Source: Mycolicibacter longobardus (GTDB lineage Bacteria; Actinomycetota; Actinomycetes; Mycobacteriales; Mycobacteriaceae). From it: a stretch of 64,000 nucleotides of DNA. The translations under genes were made by a program, and so were the position numbers. The notes beneath the pieces are model-generated. The model was not told the DNA's origin. It saw only the letters and a program-made list of their open reading frames with translations, and searched no databases. Below, in pieces: positions 1 through 13,077 of this stretch. The DNA lies in contig NZ_LQPG01000028.1 of NCBI RefSeq assembly GCF_002102265.1, positions 98,946 through 162,945 of the forward strand, given 5' to 3'. The first letter of the stretch is position 1; the number at the start of each line of letters is the position of its first letter.

Positions 1-137
1 GGTCCTGGGTGATCGCCGGTGCCGTCGGCACGGCGCTGCTGGTGGGAGGGGTGGTGGCGGTGTTGATCCGTCGCTCGAACCGGGCCGAGGAGCCCTCGCC
101 GCGCCCACCGAGCGTGGACACCCAGCACAAGATCTAG
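1..137 (+). CDS. cwsA: C-terminal fragment of a membrane protein, probably CwsA (Rv0008c-like)
   Basis: The window opens inside a gene read in the frame that ends at the TAG at 135-137. The visible 44 residues are one hydrophobic helix rich in Gly, Ala and Val (about residues 2-22 of the fragment), a double arginine, and a polar Pro-rich tail ending in HKI. CwsA of mycobacteria is a small cell-wall-synthesis protein with a single helix near its C-terminus that associates with Wag31 and CrgA. In M. tuberculosis cwsA is the next gene after the ileT-alaT tRNA pair and points toward it, which is the arrangement here. The name rests on position and topology, since the N-terminus is outside the window. 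Confidence 0.55.
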   Translation, partial: SWVIAGAVGTALLVGGVVAVLIRRSNRAEEPSPRPPSVDTQHKI

Positions 138-144
138 AAGATTG

Positions 145-217
145 TGGAGCCTAGGAGATTCGAACTCCTGACATCTGCCTTGCAAAGGCAGCGCTCTACC
201 AACTGAGCTAAGGCCCC
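145..217 (-). tRNA. alaT: tRNA-Ala (anticodon UGC)
   Basis: The reverse strand folds as a complete 73-nt cloverleaf: acceptor GGGGCCT pairing with the 3' GGCTCC end plus discriminator A, D-loop AGCTCAGTTGGTAGAGC, anticodon stem CTGCC/GGCAG with loop TTTGCAA (anticodon TGC), and T-loop GTTCGAATC. CCA is not encoded. It lies 13 bp after tRNA-Ile on the same strand, probably in one transcript downstream of the gyrase operon, as in M. tuberculosis. Confidence 0.97.
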
Positions 218-230
218 TGGGTGGGACTCG

Positions 231-304
231 TGGGCCTAGGAGGACTCGAACCTCCGACCTCTTCGTTATCAGCGAAGCGCTCTAACCGCCTGAGCTATAG
301 GCCC
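231..304 (-). tRNA. ileT: tRNA-Ile (anticodon GAU)
   Basis: The reverse strand forms a 74-nt cloverleaf: acceptor GGGCCTA/TAGGCCC plus A, D-arm AGCTCAGGCGGTTAGAGC, anticodon stem CTTCG/CGAAG around loop CTGATAA (anticodon GAT), and T-loop GTTCGAGTC. It precedes tRNA-Ala and follows the DUF3566 gene by about 60 bp. Confidence 0.97.
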
Positions 305-366
305 GTAGTCGACTACGACCGAGCGCCGAGATTACCGCACCGGAGGCCGCCCGGCCAAAATGCCGG

Positions 367-1224
367 TCAGTCCCGGTCGGCCAGGGTCACCTCCACACCG
401 CCGACCACGTCGGTGCTCAGGTTGTAGATCACCACCCCCAGGGTGGCCATACCGGTCAGCACCACGACGTTCACCAGCCCGATCAGGGCGGCGCCGCCGA
501 AGATCGACCCGCTGGAAACCAGTTCCGCGGCACTGTTATTGGTCAGCAGATCGCCCACGTTGCTGTTCAGCTTGCTCCAGACGCCCATTGCGCCCAGCGC
601 GACGTACAACAGGGCGACGGCGATCATCCAGACGAAGAACAGTGCCGTCGACAGCAGCAGCGACACCTTCAGCGTGCTCCACGGGTCGATCCGGCGGATC
701 TGCATACTGGCCCGCACCGGACCGCGTGGCCCTGCCGTCACCGACGGGCGCCGCACCGCGGGCCGGCGCTGGGCCGGCTCGGACAGATCCGGCAGCTCAC
801 TGGCGTAAGCGTCCTCCGGCGCGGCGGGCTTGGCCGGAGGCGGCGCCTGCGCCGCCGGTTTGGCCGGCTGGACCGGAGGCTTGGCGGGCGCAGCCGGGGG
901 CTTGGCCGGCGCCGGCTGCTGTGTAGCCGGTGCGGGCTGCTGCGCACCGGGTGCGGCGGTGCCGGACACGAAGCGGCGCAGCCGCTCGTCCACGCCGGGG
1001 GAGTGGGCGGCCGGGCTGGGCTCAGCCGGTCGCGCCGGTTCAGCAGGCCGGGACGGAGCGGGCGGGCGGGCCTGGCCGCCGCGTTGCCACGGCGGGGCCT
1101 CCCCGGTCTCGGTGATCCGGCCGGGCCGACCCGGGGGTCGCTGACCCGCGTCGGCCGGACCGTTGCCGGCGGATTCCGCCTTGCCCCCGTTGCCCGGGTG
1201 CCCCGGCTCGTTCGGTGCGCTCAC
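367..1224 (-). CDS. DUF3566 transmembrane protein (Rv0007 homologue)
   Basis: A 285-residue protein with a long cytoplasmic N-terminus of about 165 residues, very rich in Pro, Ala and Gln, followed by a compact C-terminal domain with two membrane helices (starting near the [12 protein letters not shown] and [14 protein letters not shown] motifs). This is the layout of the DUF3566 family always found just after gyrA in mycobacteria. The function is unknown; a cell-division or envelope role has been suggested from its genomic linkage. The GTG start at 1224-1222 has an AAGGAG ribosome binding site about 7 nt upstream. It is probably the last protein gene of the gyrB-gyrA transcript before the two tRNAs. 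The repeated AKPPA-type motifs of the N-terminus are low complexity and likely disordered. Confidence 0.9.
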   Translation of the reverse strand: MSAPNEPGHPGNGGKAESAGNGPADAGQRPPGRPGRITETGEAPPWQRGGQARPPAPSRPAEPARPAEPSPAAHSPGVDERLRRFVSGTAAPGAQQPAPATQQPAPAKPPAAPAKPPVQPAKPAAQAPPPAKPAAPEDAYASELPDLSEPAQRRPAVRRPSVTAGPRGPVRASMQIRRIDPWSTLKVSLLLSTALFFVWMIAVALLYVALGAMGVWSKLNSNVGDLLTNNSAAELVSSGSIFGGAALIGLVNVVVLTGMATLGVVIYNLSTDVVGGVEVTLADRD

Positions 1225-1279
1225 CCACGGCTCCTTACCTGCGTTTCCGAACCGCGCAGCGGCCCGGTCTCCCGTCGGG

Positions 1280-4200
1280 TCAGCTGCCCGAATCGTCGTC
1301 GGCGGCCTCTTCGTCGGCGTTCCGCGCGATCGCTATCAGTGTGTCGCCCTCACCCAAGTTCATCAACCGAACGCCCTTGGTCTGTCGTCCGGCCTTGCGA
1401 ACCTGCCGTGCCGCGGTGCGGATCACTCCGCCACCGGAGGTGATCGCGTAGAGCTCACTGTCGTCGTCGACGATCAGCGCCCCGACCAACCGGCCTCGCC
1501 GGGAATCGTACTGAATGGTCAGGATGCCCTTGCCGCCGCGGCCCTGCGCGGTGTACTCCTCGATCGCGGTTCGCTTGGCGTAGCCGCCGGCGGTGGCCAC
1601 CAGCAGATATGTGTCCTCCCGGACCACGTTCAGCGACAGCAGCCGGTCGTCGGCGTTGAAGCGCATGCCCTGCACACCCGAGGTGGCGCGGCCCATCGGG
1701 CGCAGCGCCTCGTCGGTCGCCGAGAACCGGATGGACTGGCCGTTCGCCGACACCAGCAGCAGGTCCTCTTCGGCCGAGCACAGCACGGCGCCGACCAGTT
1801 CGTCGCCGTCGCGCAGGTTGATCGCGACGATGCCGCCGGACCGGTTGGAGTCGAAGTCGGTCAGCTTGGACTTCTTGACCAGCCCGTTGCGGGTGGCCAG
1901 CACCAGGTACGGCGCATCCTCGTAGCTCTTGATCTGGATGACCTGGGCGATGCGCTCCTCGGGCTGGAAGGCCAACAGGTTGGCGACGTGCTGGCCGCGC
2001 GCGGTGCGCAACGCCTCCGGCAGGTCGTACGCCTTCGCCCGGTACACCCGACCCTGCGTTGTGAAGAACAGGATCCAGTCGTGGGTTGAGCAGACGAAGA
2101 AGTGCGCGACGATGTCGTCCTGCTTGAGGCCGGCACCCTGCACCCCCTTGCCGCCGCGTTTCTGGCTGCGGTAGAGATCGGTCTTGGTGCGCTTGGCGTA
2201 GCCGGTCTCGGTGATGGTGACGACGACATCCTCGCGGGCGATCAGATCCTCGTCGGCGACGTCGCCGTCCGCGGGGATGATCCGGGTCCGCCGGTCGTCG
2301 CCGTGCTTCTCGACGATCTCCGCGAGCTCGTCGTGGACGATCGCACGCTGTCGCTCCGGTTTGGCCAGGATGTCTTCCAGGTCGGCGATCTCGGCCTCGA
2401 TCTTGGCCAGGTCGTCGATGATCTTCTGGCGTTCCAGTGCGGCCAGCCGGCGCAGCTGCATGTCCAGAATCGCTTGTGCCTGAATGTCATCGATGTCCAG
2501 CAGCTCGATCAGGCCCTGGCGTGCCACATCCACCGTCTCCGAACGCCGGATCAGCGCGATGACCTCGTCGAGGGCATCGAGCGCCTTGACCAGACCGCGC
2601 AGGATGTGGGCCCGTTCGTTGGCCTTGCGCAGCCGGTAGGTGGTGCGCCGCACGATCACGTCGAGCTGGTGCGCGACGTAGTACCGGATCATCTGGTCCA
2701 GCCGCAGGGTGCGCGGCACCCCGTCGACGATCGAGAGCATGTTGGCGCCGAAGCTGGTCTGCAACTGGGTGTGCTTGTAGAGGTTGTTCAGCACCACCTT
2801 GGCCACCGCGTCGCGCTTGATCTCCACGACGATGCGCAGGCCCACCCGGTCGCTGCTCTGGTCCTCGATGTTGGCTATCCCCACCAACTTTCCGTCGCGC
2901 ACCTGTTCGGCGATCGACGTGATGAAGTTGTCGTGGTTCACCTGGTACGGCAGCTCGGTGATGACCAGCAGCGACCGCCCGCGCGAGTCCTCCTCGATCT
3001 CGACCACGCCGCGCATCCGGATGGACCCGCGGCCGGTCCGGTAGGCATCGCCGATGCCCTGGGATCCGACGATCAGCCCGGAGGTGGGGAAGTCCGGGCC
3101 CTTGACCCGCTCCATCATCGCTTCCAGGGTGGTCTCTTCGTCGGCCTCATGGTTGTCCAGGCACCAGAACACCGCTTCGGCGAGTTCGCGCAGGTTGTGC
3201 GGTGGGATATTGGTCGCCATGCCGACCGCGATACCGCCGGAACCGTTGGCCAGCAGGTTCGGGAACCGGCTGGGCAGCACCGTCGGCTCCTGCACCCGGC
3301 CGTCGTAGTTCGGGACGAAATCGACTGTCTCTTCGTCGATTTCGCGCAGCATCTCCATGGCCAGCGGGGTGAGTCGCGCCTCGGTGTTGTGGCTGACGAA
3401 TCCGTTGGTGATAAACGCGTGATCCTCGGTGTCCACTCGCAGGCTGTAGACCGGCTGGACACCCGCCCCGGTGATCGACTCGACCTCGGCATAGTAGAAA
3501 CGCCCATCGGTGAGTTCGGAGGCAATCGCACGGACGTCGGGTTCGGCGATGCGGCTCAAGATCTCCGTTCCGTGCTGCCGCCACCGAGAGAGCCGATCGA
3601 TACTGTGCTTGTGCAACCATTCCTTGTCGACCCAGCGGCTGCCGCAATGCGTGCGGATGAATCGGGCCAGGCCGGGAACGTGATCGCCGTCCATGCCGGC
3701 GCATAGCGGCAAGGACGACAGGATGCCGACCAGCTTCTCCTGCTTGGCACCGCCGAAGCCGATTTGGCCGGCGAACAGCTCGGCCTGGCTCCGGTTGGTG
3801 ATGACGACCTTGTGCTCTCCGGTGGCATGCCGGTACCGCCTGGAGACCACTCCGAATTCCAGCAGCATCTGCTGCACATCCCTGGCAAGCCGTTCGCTGC
3901 GCGTGGAGTACGACACCTGAATCGTATTGCGGGGCAGGGCCGAGCAAGATCCGTCGCCCTCGAACAGCGCCTGCAGGAACGCTCGCTTGGCGGCCGCAGG
4001 GGTCTGCCAGATCCACTCCGGGATCGACTTGTCCGCTGATCGCTGGCCGGTGAGCTCTGCCAGCCGTGACCTCTTCAGGTCGGCGAGGTTCTGGACGTCC
4101 AGCTCGTGCAGCAACGAACCCGACTTGATGATCCGCTGCGACACGTACCGGGTACCACCCACGACCGCGTCGTAGGCGGCAACCACCATGCCGAAGTAGT

Positions 4201-5035
4201 CGGCGTCGAGGTTGTTGAACCCGGCGCGATTCTCGGAGACGAAGCCTTCGCTGACAAATGCGCCCGCCAACAGGGCTTCCATGGTGGTGAACCACTCTGC
4301 CGGACCGAACTCAGTCGGCGGCGTCCGTTGCAGCGCAACGTGATCACCGGGACGAATCTCCTCGACCAACTTCCACAGCAGAGTGGGTACGCCGCCGACG
4401 TCGACCAGGCAGAGCAACGGGTGGTTCGCCGTACCGGTGACTTCATAGCCCTCGGCGGTTCGCACCCGGTACGTCTCGTGGTCGCCGGAGTGGAACAGTC
4501 GGTCGGCCACAACCGGGTTGCCATGTCGGTCCAGAACCTTCAACTCGACGTTGTTGTCGGAGTTGGGCCGGGCGCCCTCCACCACATCGCCGATGCGCAC
4601 CGACTGCCCGAAAGGCAACCGCACCAGTGCATCACCGGTGACGCAGTACCGCATCGCGGCCGCTGGGTCGTTGCCCGGAGAACCGAAGTTGCCCTGGCCG
4701 TCGACCAGGGGATAGCGCAGCGACCACGGCTGCGCCATTCGCACCAGGGTGTCGTAGATCGAAGCGTCACCGTGCGGGTGGTAGTTACCCATCGTTTCGG
4801 CAACCGAACGCGCGGATTTCGCGTGGCTGCGGTCCGGCCGGAACCCGGAGTCATACATCGCGTAGAGCACCCGGCGGTGCACCGGCTTGAGGCCGTCACG
4901 CACCTCGGGCAGCGCGCGGCCCACGATCACGCTCATCGCGTAGTCGATGTAGCTGCGCTGCATCTCCTGCTGGATGTCGACCGGCTCGATCCGGTCCACC
5001 GAGTCGTCTTCGGGCGGCAGCGTGGTGTCTGTCAT
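1280..5035 (-). CDS. gyrA: DNA gyrase subunit A precursor containing an intein
   Basis: This is the breakage-reunion subunit of gyrase, the type II topoisomerase that introduces negative supercoils and works as an A2B2 complex with GyrB. The 1251-residue precursor is far longer than the usual ~838 residues because an intein occupies residues 131-550; the spliced host protein would be 831 residues. The catalytic tyrosine is Y130, directly before the intein, and splicing joins it to T551. The quinolone-resistance region reads GDASIYD (residues 89-95), with the Ala, Ser and Asp of the wild-type M. tuberculosis protein, so no resistance substitution is visible there. The C-terminal pinwheel has a canonical GyrA box (QKRGGKG) and a second similar motif (QGRGGKG). 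The ATG is preceded by GAGGAA. It follows gyrB by 57 bp in the same operon. Confidence 0.98.
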   Translation of the reverse strand: MTDTTLPPEDDSVDRIEPVDIQQEMQRSYIDYAMSVIVGRALPEVRDGLKPVHRRVLYAMYDSGFRPDRSHAKSARSVAETMGNYHPHGDASIYDTLVRMAQPWSLRYPLVDGQGNFGSPGNDPAAAMRYCVTGDALVRLPFGQSVRIGDVVEGARPNSDNNVELKVLDRHGNPVVADRLFHSGDHETYRVRTAEGYEVTGTANHPLLCLVDVGGVPTLLWKLVEEIRPGDHVALQRTPPTEFGPAEWFTTMEALLAGAFVSEGFVSENRAGFNNLDADYFGMVVAAYDAVVGGTRYVSQRIIKSGSLLHELDVQNLADLKRSRLAELTGQRSADKSIPEWIWQTPAAAKRAFLQALFEGDGSCSALPRNTIQVSYSTRSERLARDVQQMLLEFGVVSRRYRHATGEHKVVITNRSQAELFAGQIGFGGAKQEKLVGILSSLPLCAGMDGDHVPGLARFIRTHCGSRWVDKEWLHKHSIDRLSRWRQHGTEILSRIAEPDVRAIASELTDGRFYYAEVESITGAGVQPVYSLRVDTEDHAFITNGFVSHNTEARLTPLAMEMLREIDEETVDFVPNYDGRVQEPTVLPSRFPNLLANGSGGIAVGMATNIPPHNLRELAEAVFWCLDNHEADEETTLEAMMERVKGPDFPTSGLIVGSQGIGDAYRTGRGSIRMRGVVEIEEDSRGRSLLVITELPYQVNHDNFITSIAEQVRDGKLVGIANIEDQSSDRVGLRIVVEIKRDAVAKVVLNNLYKHTQLQTSFGANMLSIVDGVPRTLRLDQMIRYYVAHQLDVIVRRTTYRLRKANERAHILRGLVKALDALDEVIALIRRSETVDVARQGLIELLDIDDIQAQAILDMQLRRLAALERQKIIDDLAKIEAEIADLEDILAKPERQRAIVHDELAEIVEKHGDDRRTRIIPADGDVADEDLIAREDVVVTITETGYAKRTKTDLYRSQKRGGKGVQGAGLKQDDIVAHFFVCSTHDWILFFTTQGRVYRAKAYDLPEALRTARGQHVANLLAFQPEERIAQVIQIKSYEDAPYLVLATRNGLVKKSKLTDFDSNRSGGIVAINLRDGDELVGAVLCSAEEDLLLVSANGQSIRFSATDEALRPMGRATSGVQGMRFNADDRLLSLNVVREDTYLLVATAGGYAKRTAIEEYTAQGRGGKGILTIQYDSRRGRLVGALIVDDDSELYAITSGGGVIRTAARQVRKAGRQTKGVRLMNLGEGDTLIAIARNADEEAADDDSGS
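3386..4645 (-). mobile_element. GyrA intein with LAGLIDADG-type homing endonuclease
   Basis: This in-frame insertion encodes 420 residues (131-550 of the GyrA precursor). The N-terminal splice block begins with Cys (CVTGDAL). Block B reads GTANHPL with the conserved Thr and His. Block F is FYYAEVESI. Block G ends FVSHN followed by Thr at +1. The central region carries two dodecapeptide motifs, [10 protein letters not shown] (residues 255-264) and [10 protein letters not shown] (353-362), so this is a full-length intein and not the endonuclease-free mini-intein of M. xenopi. The insertion point is immediately after the catalytic Tyr, the site known for the M. leprae GyrA intein, which is also 420 residues long. 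All splice residues are present, so splicing should work; endonuclease activity is less certain because the first motif has Glu where Asp is usual. Confidence 0.96.
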
Positions 5036-5092
5036 CTATTCCTCGTTCAGTCAGCAGTGCAGTCAGATGTCGCTAAACGTCGCCGTGCGTCG

Positions 5093-7915
<2,823 letters not shown>

Positions 7916-7919
<4 letters not shown>

Positions 7920-9076
7920 GAGGTGCTGCCGATCAGTTCCGAAACTCTGCCGCCGTCGCCCTCGGCGACCGCGATGCGGATCTGCCGGGCCTGCCAGTCG
8001 GCGGGTACGTCGTCGGGGACTGCGGCGGTGATCAGCACCTGCTCCGCGGAGCCCGCGACCTCGGCCAGTGCGCGGCGGCGTGCGGCGTCCAACTCGGCGA
8101 ACACGTCGTCGAGCAGCAACACCGGTTCGGCACCCTCACTGCTGAGCAGTTGGTAGGACCCCAACCGCAGGGCCAACGCCATCGACCACGACTCACCATG
8201 GCTGGCAAAGCCTTTCACCGGCCGGTCCCCGAGCCGCAGCTCCAATTCGTCACGGTGGGGGCCGACCAGACACACGCCCCGCTCCAGCTCGGCGCCGCGG
8301 CGCCGCGCCAACTCGGCCAGCAGGGCTTCCTGCAGTTCGGCCGCACCCTGGCTCGCGTCATCCGCCGGTATGTCAAGTTTGGGCCGATAGGCCACTGCGG
8401 CGGTCCGGGTTCCGGGCGCAAGCAGTTGATATGCCTTCTCGACCTCGGGCGCCAACTGGTTGACCAGGTCGATCCGGGCGGCCATCAGCTCGGCGCCGTG
8501 TGCGGCCAACTGGGCATCCCAGACATCGAGGGTGTCCAGCACCGAGCGGTCCCCGCGGTGCAACGCGCCCGGGGCACTTTTCAGCAGCGCGGTTCGCTGC
8601 CGGAGCACCTTGTCATAGTCGGCGCGCACCGCGGCAATCCGCGGCCGGCGCACACTGGCCAGTTCGTCGAGGTAGCGGCGGCGTTCACCGGGATCGCCCC
8701 GGACCAGCGCCAGGTCTTCGGGGGCGAACAGCACCGCGCGCAGTACCCCGACGACTTCTCGGGCATGCCGCACCGGGGATCGGTTCAGCCGGACCTTGTT
8801 GGCGCGTCCGGCGGCGATCTCCAGGTCGACCGCCAGTTCACGGCCTTCGTTGACCACAATCGTGGAGACCACCGCACGGTTGGCGCCGGATCGGATCAAC
8901 GGGGCGTCGGTAGCCACCCGATGTGACCCCAGGGTGGATGAATACCACAGGGCCTCAACAAGATTGGTTTTTCCGTAGCCGTTGGGGCCGACCAGCACCG
9001 TCGCGCCCGGTTCCAGTTCCAGGTCGACGTGCGCCCAGGACCGGAAATCTCGCAGTCCCAGATGGCGGACATACAC
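7916..9076 (-). CDS. recF: DNA replication and repair protein RecF
   Basis: An SMC-like ATPase that acts with RecO and RecR to load RecA at single-strand gaps. The Walker A motif GPNGYGKTN lies near residue 33, the ABC-type signature region is [11 protein letters not shown], and the Walker B/D-loop is [11 protein letters not shown]. From the GTG at 9076 the product is 386 residues, beginning with [13 protein letters not shown], which is the family N-terminus. A GTG four codons upstream (9088) is possible, but the GGGAGGG ribosome binding site would touch it. It follows dnaN by about 40 bp and overlaps the DUF721 gene by 4 bp. Confidence 0.96.
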
Positions 9077-9116
9077 CGAGAAACCCACCCCTCCCGTCGC
9101 GTCGCGGCTGCGCCGA

Positions 9117-10313
9117 TCAGCCGGGCAGACGAACCGGCATCAACAGGTAGACGTAATCCGATGCCACCGCCGGGAACGGACCCGCACCGCTGAGCACCGG
9201 ATCGTCGTCACCGGCCGGCCGCAGCACAGCGGGCTTCTTGGGATCGGTGAATCCCATCGACACCTTCTCGCTGTGCAGCGAACCCAAGCCGTCGGTCAGA
9301 TAGGTCGGGTTGAACGCGATGGTCAGCGGGTCGCCGACGAAGTCGATCGGCAGGTCTTCCTCGGCGCGGCCGACATCCTCCGCGCCGGCGGACAGTCGCA
9401 GGGTGCCCTCGGACAGTTCCATGCGCACCTGCGCCCCGCGATCGGCGACCAGCGCGACGCGCTTGATCGCCTCGGTCAGCTCTGCCACACCGATGGTGGC
9501 CACGGCCAGGTGTTCGCTGGGCAGCAGTTGACGGAATTTCGGGAACTCGGCGTCCAGCAGCCGGGTGGTGCTGCGCTTTCCAGCGCTGGTGATACCCAAC
9601 AGGCCTTCGTTGCCGACCGCGGAACCCGCGCCCAGCGCCAGATGCACCTCGGTGCCGTCGCTGCTGGCCTTGGCCGCTTCGGCCAGAGTTTTGGCCGGGA
9701 CCAGCACCGCGGCTTCGGTGCCCGGCGCCGCGGTCCAACTCAACTCCCGAACAGCCAGCCGGAAACGGTCAGTGGCAGCCAAAACCACTGTGTTACCGGA
9801 TATCTCAACACGAATACCGGTCAACATCGGCAACGTGTCGTCCCGGCCTGCGGCGACCGCGACCTGGCCGATGGCCTCGGCGAACACCTCGGCGGACAGT
9901 ACGCCGGTCTCCTCGGGCAACGTCGGCAGCGTCGGGTAATCCTCGACCGTCATGGTCGGCAGGGAGAACCGGGCATTGCCGCAGGTCAACGACACCCGAG
10001 TAGCCTCTACCTGAACCTCCACCGGCTTGGCCGGCAGTGCCCGGGTGATGTCCGACAGCAGTCTTCCGGATACCAAAACGCTTCCCGGAGAAGCGATCTC
10101 CGCTGCGAGTTGGACCTCCGCGGACACCTCGTAGTCGAAACCGGACACTGTCAGTCCGTTGTCGGAACCGGTCAGAAGCACCCCGGCCAGCAGCGGCACG
10201 GTGGGCCGGGCGGGAAGGGACTTCGCCACCCACGCCACTGCCTCGGCGAAGTCATCTCGGTCCAGGCGGAATTTCAAGTCGGTCAGACCCGCGTTCGTGG
10301 TCGCCGCGTCCAT
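9117..10313 (-). CDS. dnaN: DNA polymerase III sliding clamp (beta subunit)
   Basis: This 398-residue protein has the length and threefold repeated domain structure of bacterial beta clamps. The recognisable segments are [20 protein letters not shown] at the start of domain 1, the central [11 protein letters not shown] region, and the C-terminal VYLLMPVRL motif at the edge of the peptide-binding cleft. As a ring-shaped dimer it tethers DNA polymerase to DNA and is the docking site for many repair factors. The ATG start at 10313 has a GAGAGGAC ribosome binding site, and a TACACT -10-like element lies upstream at 10406-10401 near the oriC edge. Confidence 0.97.
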   Translation of the reverse strand: MDAATTNAGLTDLKFRLDRDDFAEAVAWVAKSLPARPTVPLLAGVLLTGSDNGLTVSGFDYEVSAEVQLAAEIASPGSVLVSGRLLSDITRALPAKPVEVQVEATRVSLTCGNARFSLPTMTVEDYPTLPTLPEETGVLSAEVFAEAIGQVAVAAGRDDTLPMLTGIRVEISGNTVVLAATDRFRLAVRELSWTAAPGTEAAVLVPAKTLAEAAKASSDGTEVHLALGAGSAVGNEGLLGITSAGKRSTTRLLDAEFPKFRQLLPSEHLAVATIGVAELTEAIKRVALVADRGAQVRMELSEGTLRLSAGAEDVGRAEEDLPIDFVGDPLTIAFNPTYLTDGLGSLHSEKVSMGFTDPKKPAVLRPAGDDDPVLSGAGPFPAVASDYVYLLMPVRLPG

Positions 10314-10846
10314 AGTGTCCTCTCGTCACCCCGATATCGAGCTCTACCCCGCGGCGACCGGTGAACATCCCCCACCTGCGGCCGTGCAACGCCCCGACAA
10401 AGTGTAAGAGCGGTAGGCCACCAACCGTAGAGCCTGGAAGCCCGTCTTGAAAGTTAATCGACGACACCGAAGGGTGGGCCGGCGGTCTGTGCGGATCGGT
10501 TGACTCGACGTTGTGAACAGGCCGGGCCGAGCGGAATCCCCAACGACCTGTTTTTAGAGAGAATCGAGGGATAGATCCCAGTATTAGTAGTAAGTCCTGT
10601 GGACGTTGGGCACAGGGCGGCATCGTTGCTGTTGAGGGGCGCCGCGGGGTTGGGGACCACCGGTGAATGACACGCCGGGGCGGGCCGGCGAGGCTGTGCA
10701 TGAAGCAGCGGGTGTGCATCGAACGCGGGTTTGGCGCGGGATGCTCGACAGGTTGTCCGCAGCGGTATCCACAGGGCCGGACCGTAACGGGTGATACGAG
10801 TGGGTCCAAAGTTTTTTGCAGGTTGCAGCGGTCCGGGACCGGAGAA
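10314..10846 (-). other. oriC: Chromosomal replication origin (oriC) between dnaA and dnaN
   Basis: This 533-bp gene-free stretch between dnaA and dnaN is where mycobacterial oriC is known to lie. It holds several degenerate DnaA boxes (consensus TT[A/G]TCCACA): TTGTCCGCA at 10753, GTATCCACA at 10765, TTGTGAACA at 10511, and ACGTCCACA on the reverse strand at 10606-10598. Roughly 10545-10595 is AT-rich for this genome (TTTTTAGAGAGAATC; GTATTAGTAGTAAG) and is the best candidate for the unwinding element. No credible gene is seen on either strand. Exact functional limits cannot be set from sequence reading. Confidence 0.9.
10753..10773 (+). promoter_or_regulatory. Pair of DnaA boxes in oriC
   Basis: TTGTCCGCA (10753-10761) and GTATCCACA (10765-10773) lie head to tail, separated by 3 bp. 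Each differs by one base from a mycobacterial DnaA box (TTGTCCACA or TTATCCACA). Such close direct pairs can allow cooperative DnaA binding. Confidence 0.6.
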
Positions 10847-12337
10847 TCAGCGCTTGGCGCGTTGCCGGATTCGGGTGGTGAGTTCTTTGACCTGATCGAA
10901 GACCTCGCGGCGTTCGGCCATCTCCCCGCGGATCTTGCGCTCGGCATACATGACCGTGGTGTGGTCGCGGCCGAATGCCTGGCCGATCTTCGGCAGCGAC
11001 AGGTCGGTGAGTTCGCGGCACAGATACATCGCGATCTGGCGGGACTGGGCCAGCGGACGGGTCTTGCCCGGTCCGCGCAGCTCCTCGACGGTGGTGTCGA
11101 AGTACTCGGCGATGACGGCCATGATGATCGCGGCACTGATCTGCATGGTGCTGGCGTCGGCGATCAGGTCACGCAGCACGATCTCGGCCAGCGACCGGTC
11201 GATCGGGGTCTTGTTCAACGAGGCGAACGCGGTGACGCGGATCAGCGCGCCTTCGAGTTCACGGATGTTGCGTTCGATGCTGGTGGCGATCAGCTCCAGC
11301 ACGTCACCGGGCACATCCAGGCGTTCCATCTGCGCCTTCTTGCGCAGGATGGCGATTCGGGTTTCCAGATCGGGTGGCTGGACGTCGGTGATCAGGCCCC
11401 ATTCGAAGCGGGTGCGTAGCCGATCTTCCAGCGTGGCAAGCTGTTTCGGCGGCCGGTCCGAGGTGATCACGATCTGCTTGTTGGCGTTGTGCAGGGTGTT
11501 GAAGGTATGGAAGAACTCCTCCTGGATACCTTCTTTGCCTTCGATGAACTGGATGTCGTCGACCAGCAGCACGTCGATGTCGCGGTAGCTGCGCTTGAAG
11601 GCGACCTTCCGGTCGTCGCGCAGTGAGTTGATGAAGTCGTTGGTGAACTCTTCGGTGGAGACGTACTTGACGCGCATCCCCGGGAACAGCCGCTGGGTGT
11701 AGTTGCCGGCCGCGTGCAGCAGGTGGGTCTTGCCCAGCCCGGACTCACCCCAGATGAACAACGGGTTGTAGGCGCGGGCCGGCGCTTCGGCGATGGCCAG
11801 GGCCGCGGCGTGAGCGAACCGGTTGGAGGTACCGATGACGAAGGTGTCGAAGGTGTAGCGCCGGTTGAGGCTGGCACCGTCGGCGGTCGCCGAATCATCA
11901 CTGGGCCGCTCGGTGAAGTAGTTGGGCCAGTCGTACTCGACGTCGGGGGTGTCATCGTCTTCGTCTTCGGCGCGCACCTCCGGGACGCTGTCGGTGCCGG
12001 CGGAGGGTTGGTCGTCGACGGGTTGCGGAGCGATCCGCACGCCGAGTTCGATGTCGTGACCGAGGCGCCGGCTGAGCGCGTCGGTGATCTGGGTGCGCAG
12101 GTGCCGTTCGATCTCGTTCTGCACGAAGCTGCTCGGGACGGCCAGCAGCGCGAACCCCTCGACGATTGCCAACGGGTGGACCAGGTTGAGCCAGGCCTTC
12201 TGCTGGGGTGTCAGAGCGGGGGCGGAACCGTTGGATCCCGGGGCTTCGCCGTTGAGTTCGGCCACGACCTCGTCCCACAGGGTGAGGAACGCTGTTCCGG
12301 GGTCATCACTCAAAGCCCCATCCCCCTGGTTCGACAT
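10847..12337 (-). CDS. dnaA: Chromosomal replication initiator DnaA
   Basis: DnaA is the AAA+ protein that binds the boxes at oriC and opens the duplex. Domain I is followed by a short acidic domain II linker. Domain III has Walker [10 protein letters not shown] and Walker B LLVDDIQF. Domain IV ends with the helix-turn-helix signature [22 protein letters not shown], which reads bases in the box. From the ATG at 12337 the protein is 496 residues, close to the ~507 of M. tuberculosis. An in-frame TTG eight codons downstream (before SDDPG) would match the M. tuberculosis N-terminus and has a GGGGGAT upstream, so the start is uncertain by eight residues. An upstream frame extension to 12376 is unlikely because it would contain DnaA boxes. 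Confidence 0.97.
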   Translation of the reverse strand: MSNQGDGALSDDPGTAFLTLWDEVVAELNGEAPGSNGSAPALTPQQKAWLNLVHPLAIVEGFALLAVPSSFVQNEIERHLRTQITDALSRRLGHDIELGVRIAPQPVDDQPSAGTDSVPEVRAEDEDDDTPDVEYDWPNYFTERPSDDSATADGASLNRRYTFDTFVIGTSNRFAHAAALAIAEAPARAYNPLFIWGESGLGKTHLLHAAGNYTQRLFPGMRVKYVSTEEFTNDFINSLRDDRKVAFKRSYRDIDVLLVDDIQFIEGKEGIQEEFFHTFNTLHNANKQIVITSDRPPKQLATLEDRLRTRFEWGLITDVQPPDLETRIAILRKKAQMERLDVPGDVLELIATSIERNIRELEGALIRVTAFASLNKTPIDRSLAEIVLRDLIADASTMQISAAIIMAVIAEYFDTTVEELRGPGKTRPLAQSRQIAMYLCRELTDLSLPKIGQAFGRDHTTVMYAERKIRGEMAERREVFDQVKELTTRIRQRAKR

Positions 12338-12366
12338 GTGGTGCACGGATGCCGTACCCGGACATG

Positions 12367-12398
12367 CTATCCACACAGTTATCCACAGGTGTGGATGA
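12367..12398 (-). promoter_or_regulatory. DnaA-box cluster at the dnaA promoter
   Basis: CTATCCACA (12367-12375), a perfect TTATCCACA (12379-12387) and the reverse-strand box TCATCCACA (12398-12390) lie within 32 bp, just upstream of the dnaA start at 12337. The last two are head to head with a 2-bp gap, forming a near-palindrome. Boxes here suggest DnaA-mediated autoregulation, known in other bacteria. Confidence 0.75.
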
Positions 12399-12705
12399 GG
12401 TGCGTATTCCCTGGTGAGGCCCTCTGGGCCGTTTGGTCGGCAACGGATACTCCAGACAGAGACGCTATATCTGAAGCGCCAGCCGCTTCGTCATCTTCGG
12501 TTCGTGGTGGAAAACCGCTCCGATACCGAAACGGCGCTGGCAAGCAAGTTAACAGGTTTCGGGCCGGACGACTACTCGTTTCAGACATATGAATCGTATG
12601 AAAACAAGTGTCATAAGAACGGTCGAGACGGGTGTGACCAGTGTGAATTATGGGCCGATTCGGGAGGGCCGGAGCGGTCGGCAGGGCGGTCTGTGGCGGC
12701 GGGGT

Positions 12706-12734
12706 TTGACCCGGCGAACCTGCATCAGTACCCT
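12706..12734 (+). promoter_or_regulatory. Housekeeping-type promoter for rpmH-rnpA
   Basis: TTGACC (12706-12711), a 17-bp spacer and TACCCT (12729-12734) form a good SigA-type promoter. Transcription would begin near 12741, leaving a leader of about 175 nt before the rpmH GTG at 12917. Confidence 0.6.
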
Positions 12735-12916
12735 CGAACAGTCGCCCGAACGTCGGCGATACGGCAGCGACCGGCTTCTTGCCGGAGACCGCGCCGGTTA
12801 CGAGCAAGACGCAGAAGTTCACCGAGCTTACCGAGTGCGTCGCGTGCGGCAGGCACAACGGGATTCCGGTGTGTACTGCCCAGACGCGGCGCAAGACGCA
12901 ACGAGGAGAGTGTGCC

Positions 12917-13060
12917 GTGGCCAAGGGCAAGCGGACCTTCCAGCCCAACAACCGTCGTCGGGCCCGGGTGCACGGGTTCCGCCTGCGGATGCGGACCCGC
13001 GCCGGCCGTGCCATTGTCACCGGCCGGCGTCGCAAGGGCCGGCGCTCGCTGACTGCTTGA
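12917..13060 (+). CDS. rpmH: 50S ribosomal protein L34
   Basis: The product is 47 residues and highly basic, with the L34 signature [21 protein letters not shown]. It is a structural protein of the large ribosomal subunit. The GTG start at 12917-12919 follows an AGGAG at 12904-12908 and gives exactly the family length; the frame is open further upstream, but the extension is Cys-rich and not L34-like. It is the first gene of the rightward operon with rnpA, 17 bp downstream. Confidence 0.97.
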
Positions 13061-13077
13061 GCACGGGCAGCTCGGCG

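Larger units (their letters stand above)
12338..12916. other. dnaA-rpmH divergent intergenic region
   Basis: This 579-bp region separates the leftward dnaA operon from the rightward rpmH operon. It holds a DnaA-box cluster next to dnaA (12367-12398) and a well-spaced promoter for rpmH (12706-12734). The frames open across it on both strands lack ribosome binding sites and recognisable domains. The segment 12400-12620 is AT-richer than its surroundings (for example 12586-12616), so it could also contribute to origin function, but I see no further clear box there. Confidence 0.7.

Noticed and set aside
2102..3706. A 534-codon plus-strand open frame
   Set aside because: Antisense to gyrA, spanning the host-intein junction; no independent evidence for a gene.
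12414..12916. Open frames on both strands between dnaA and rpmH
   Set aside because: No ribosome binding site or domain; the region contains the rpmH promoter and DnaA boxes instead.
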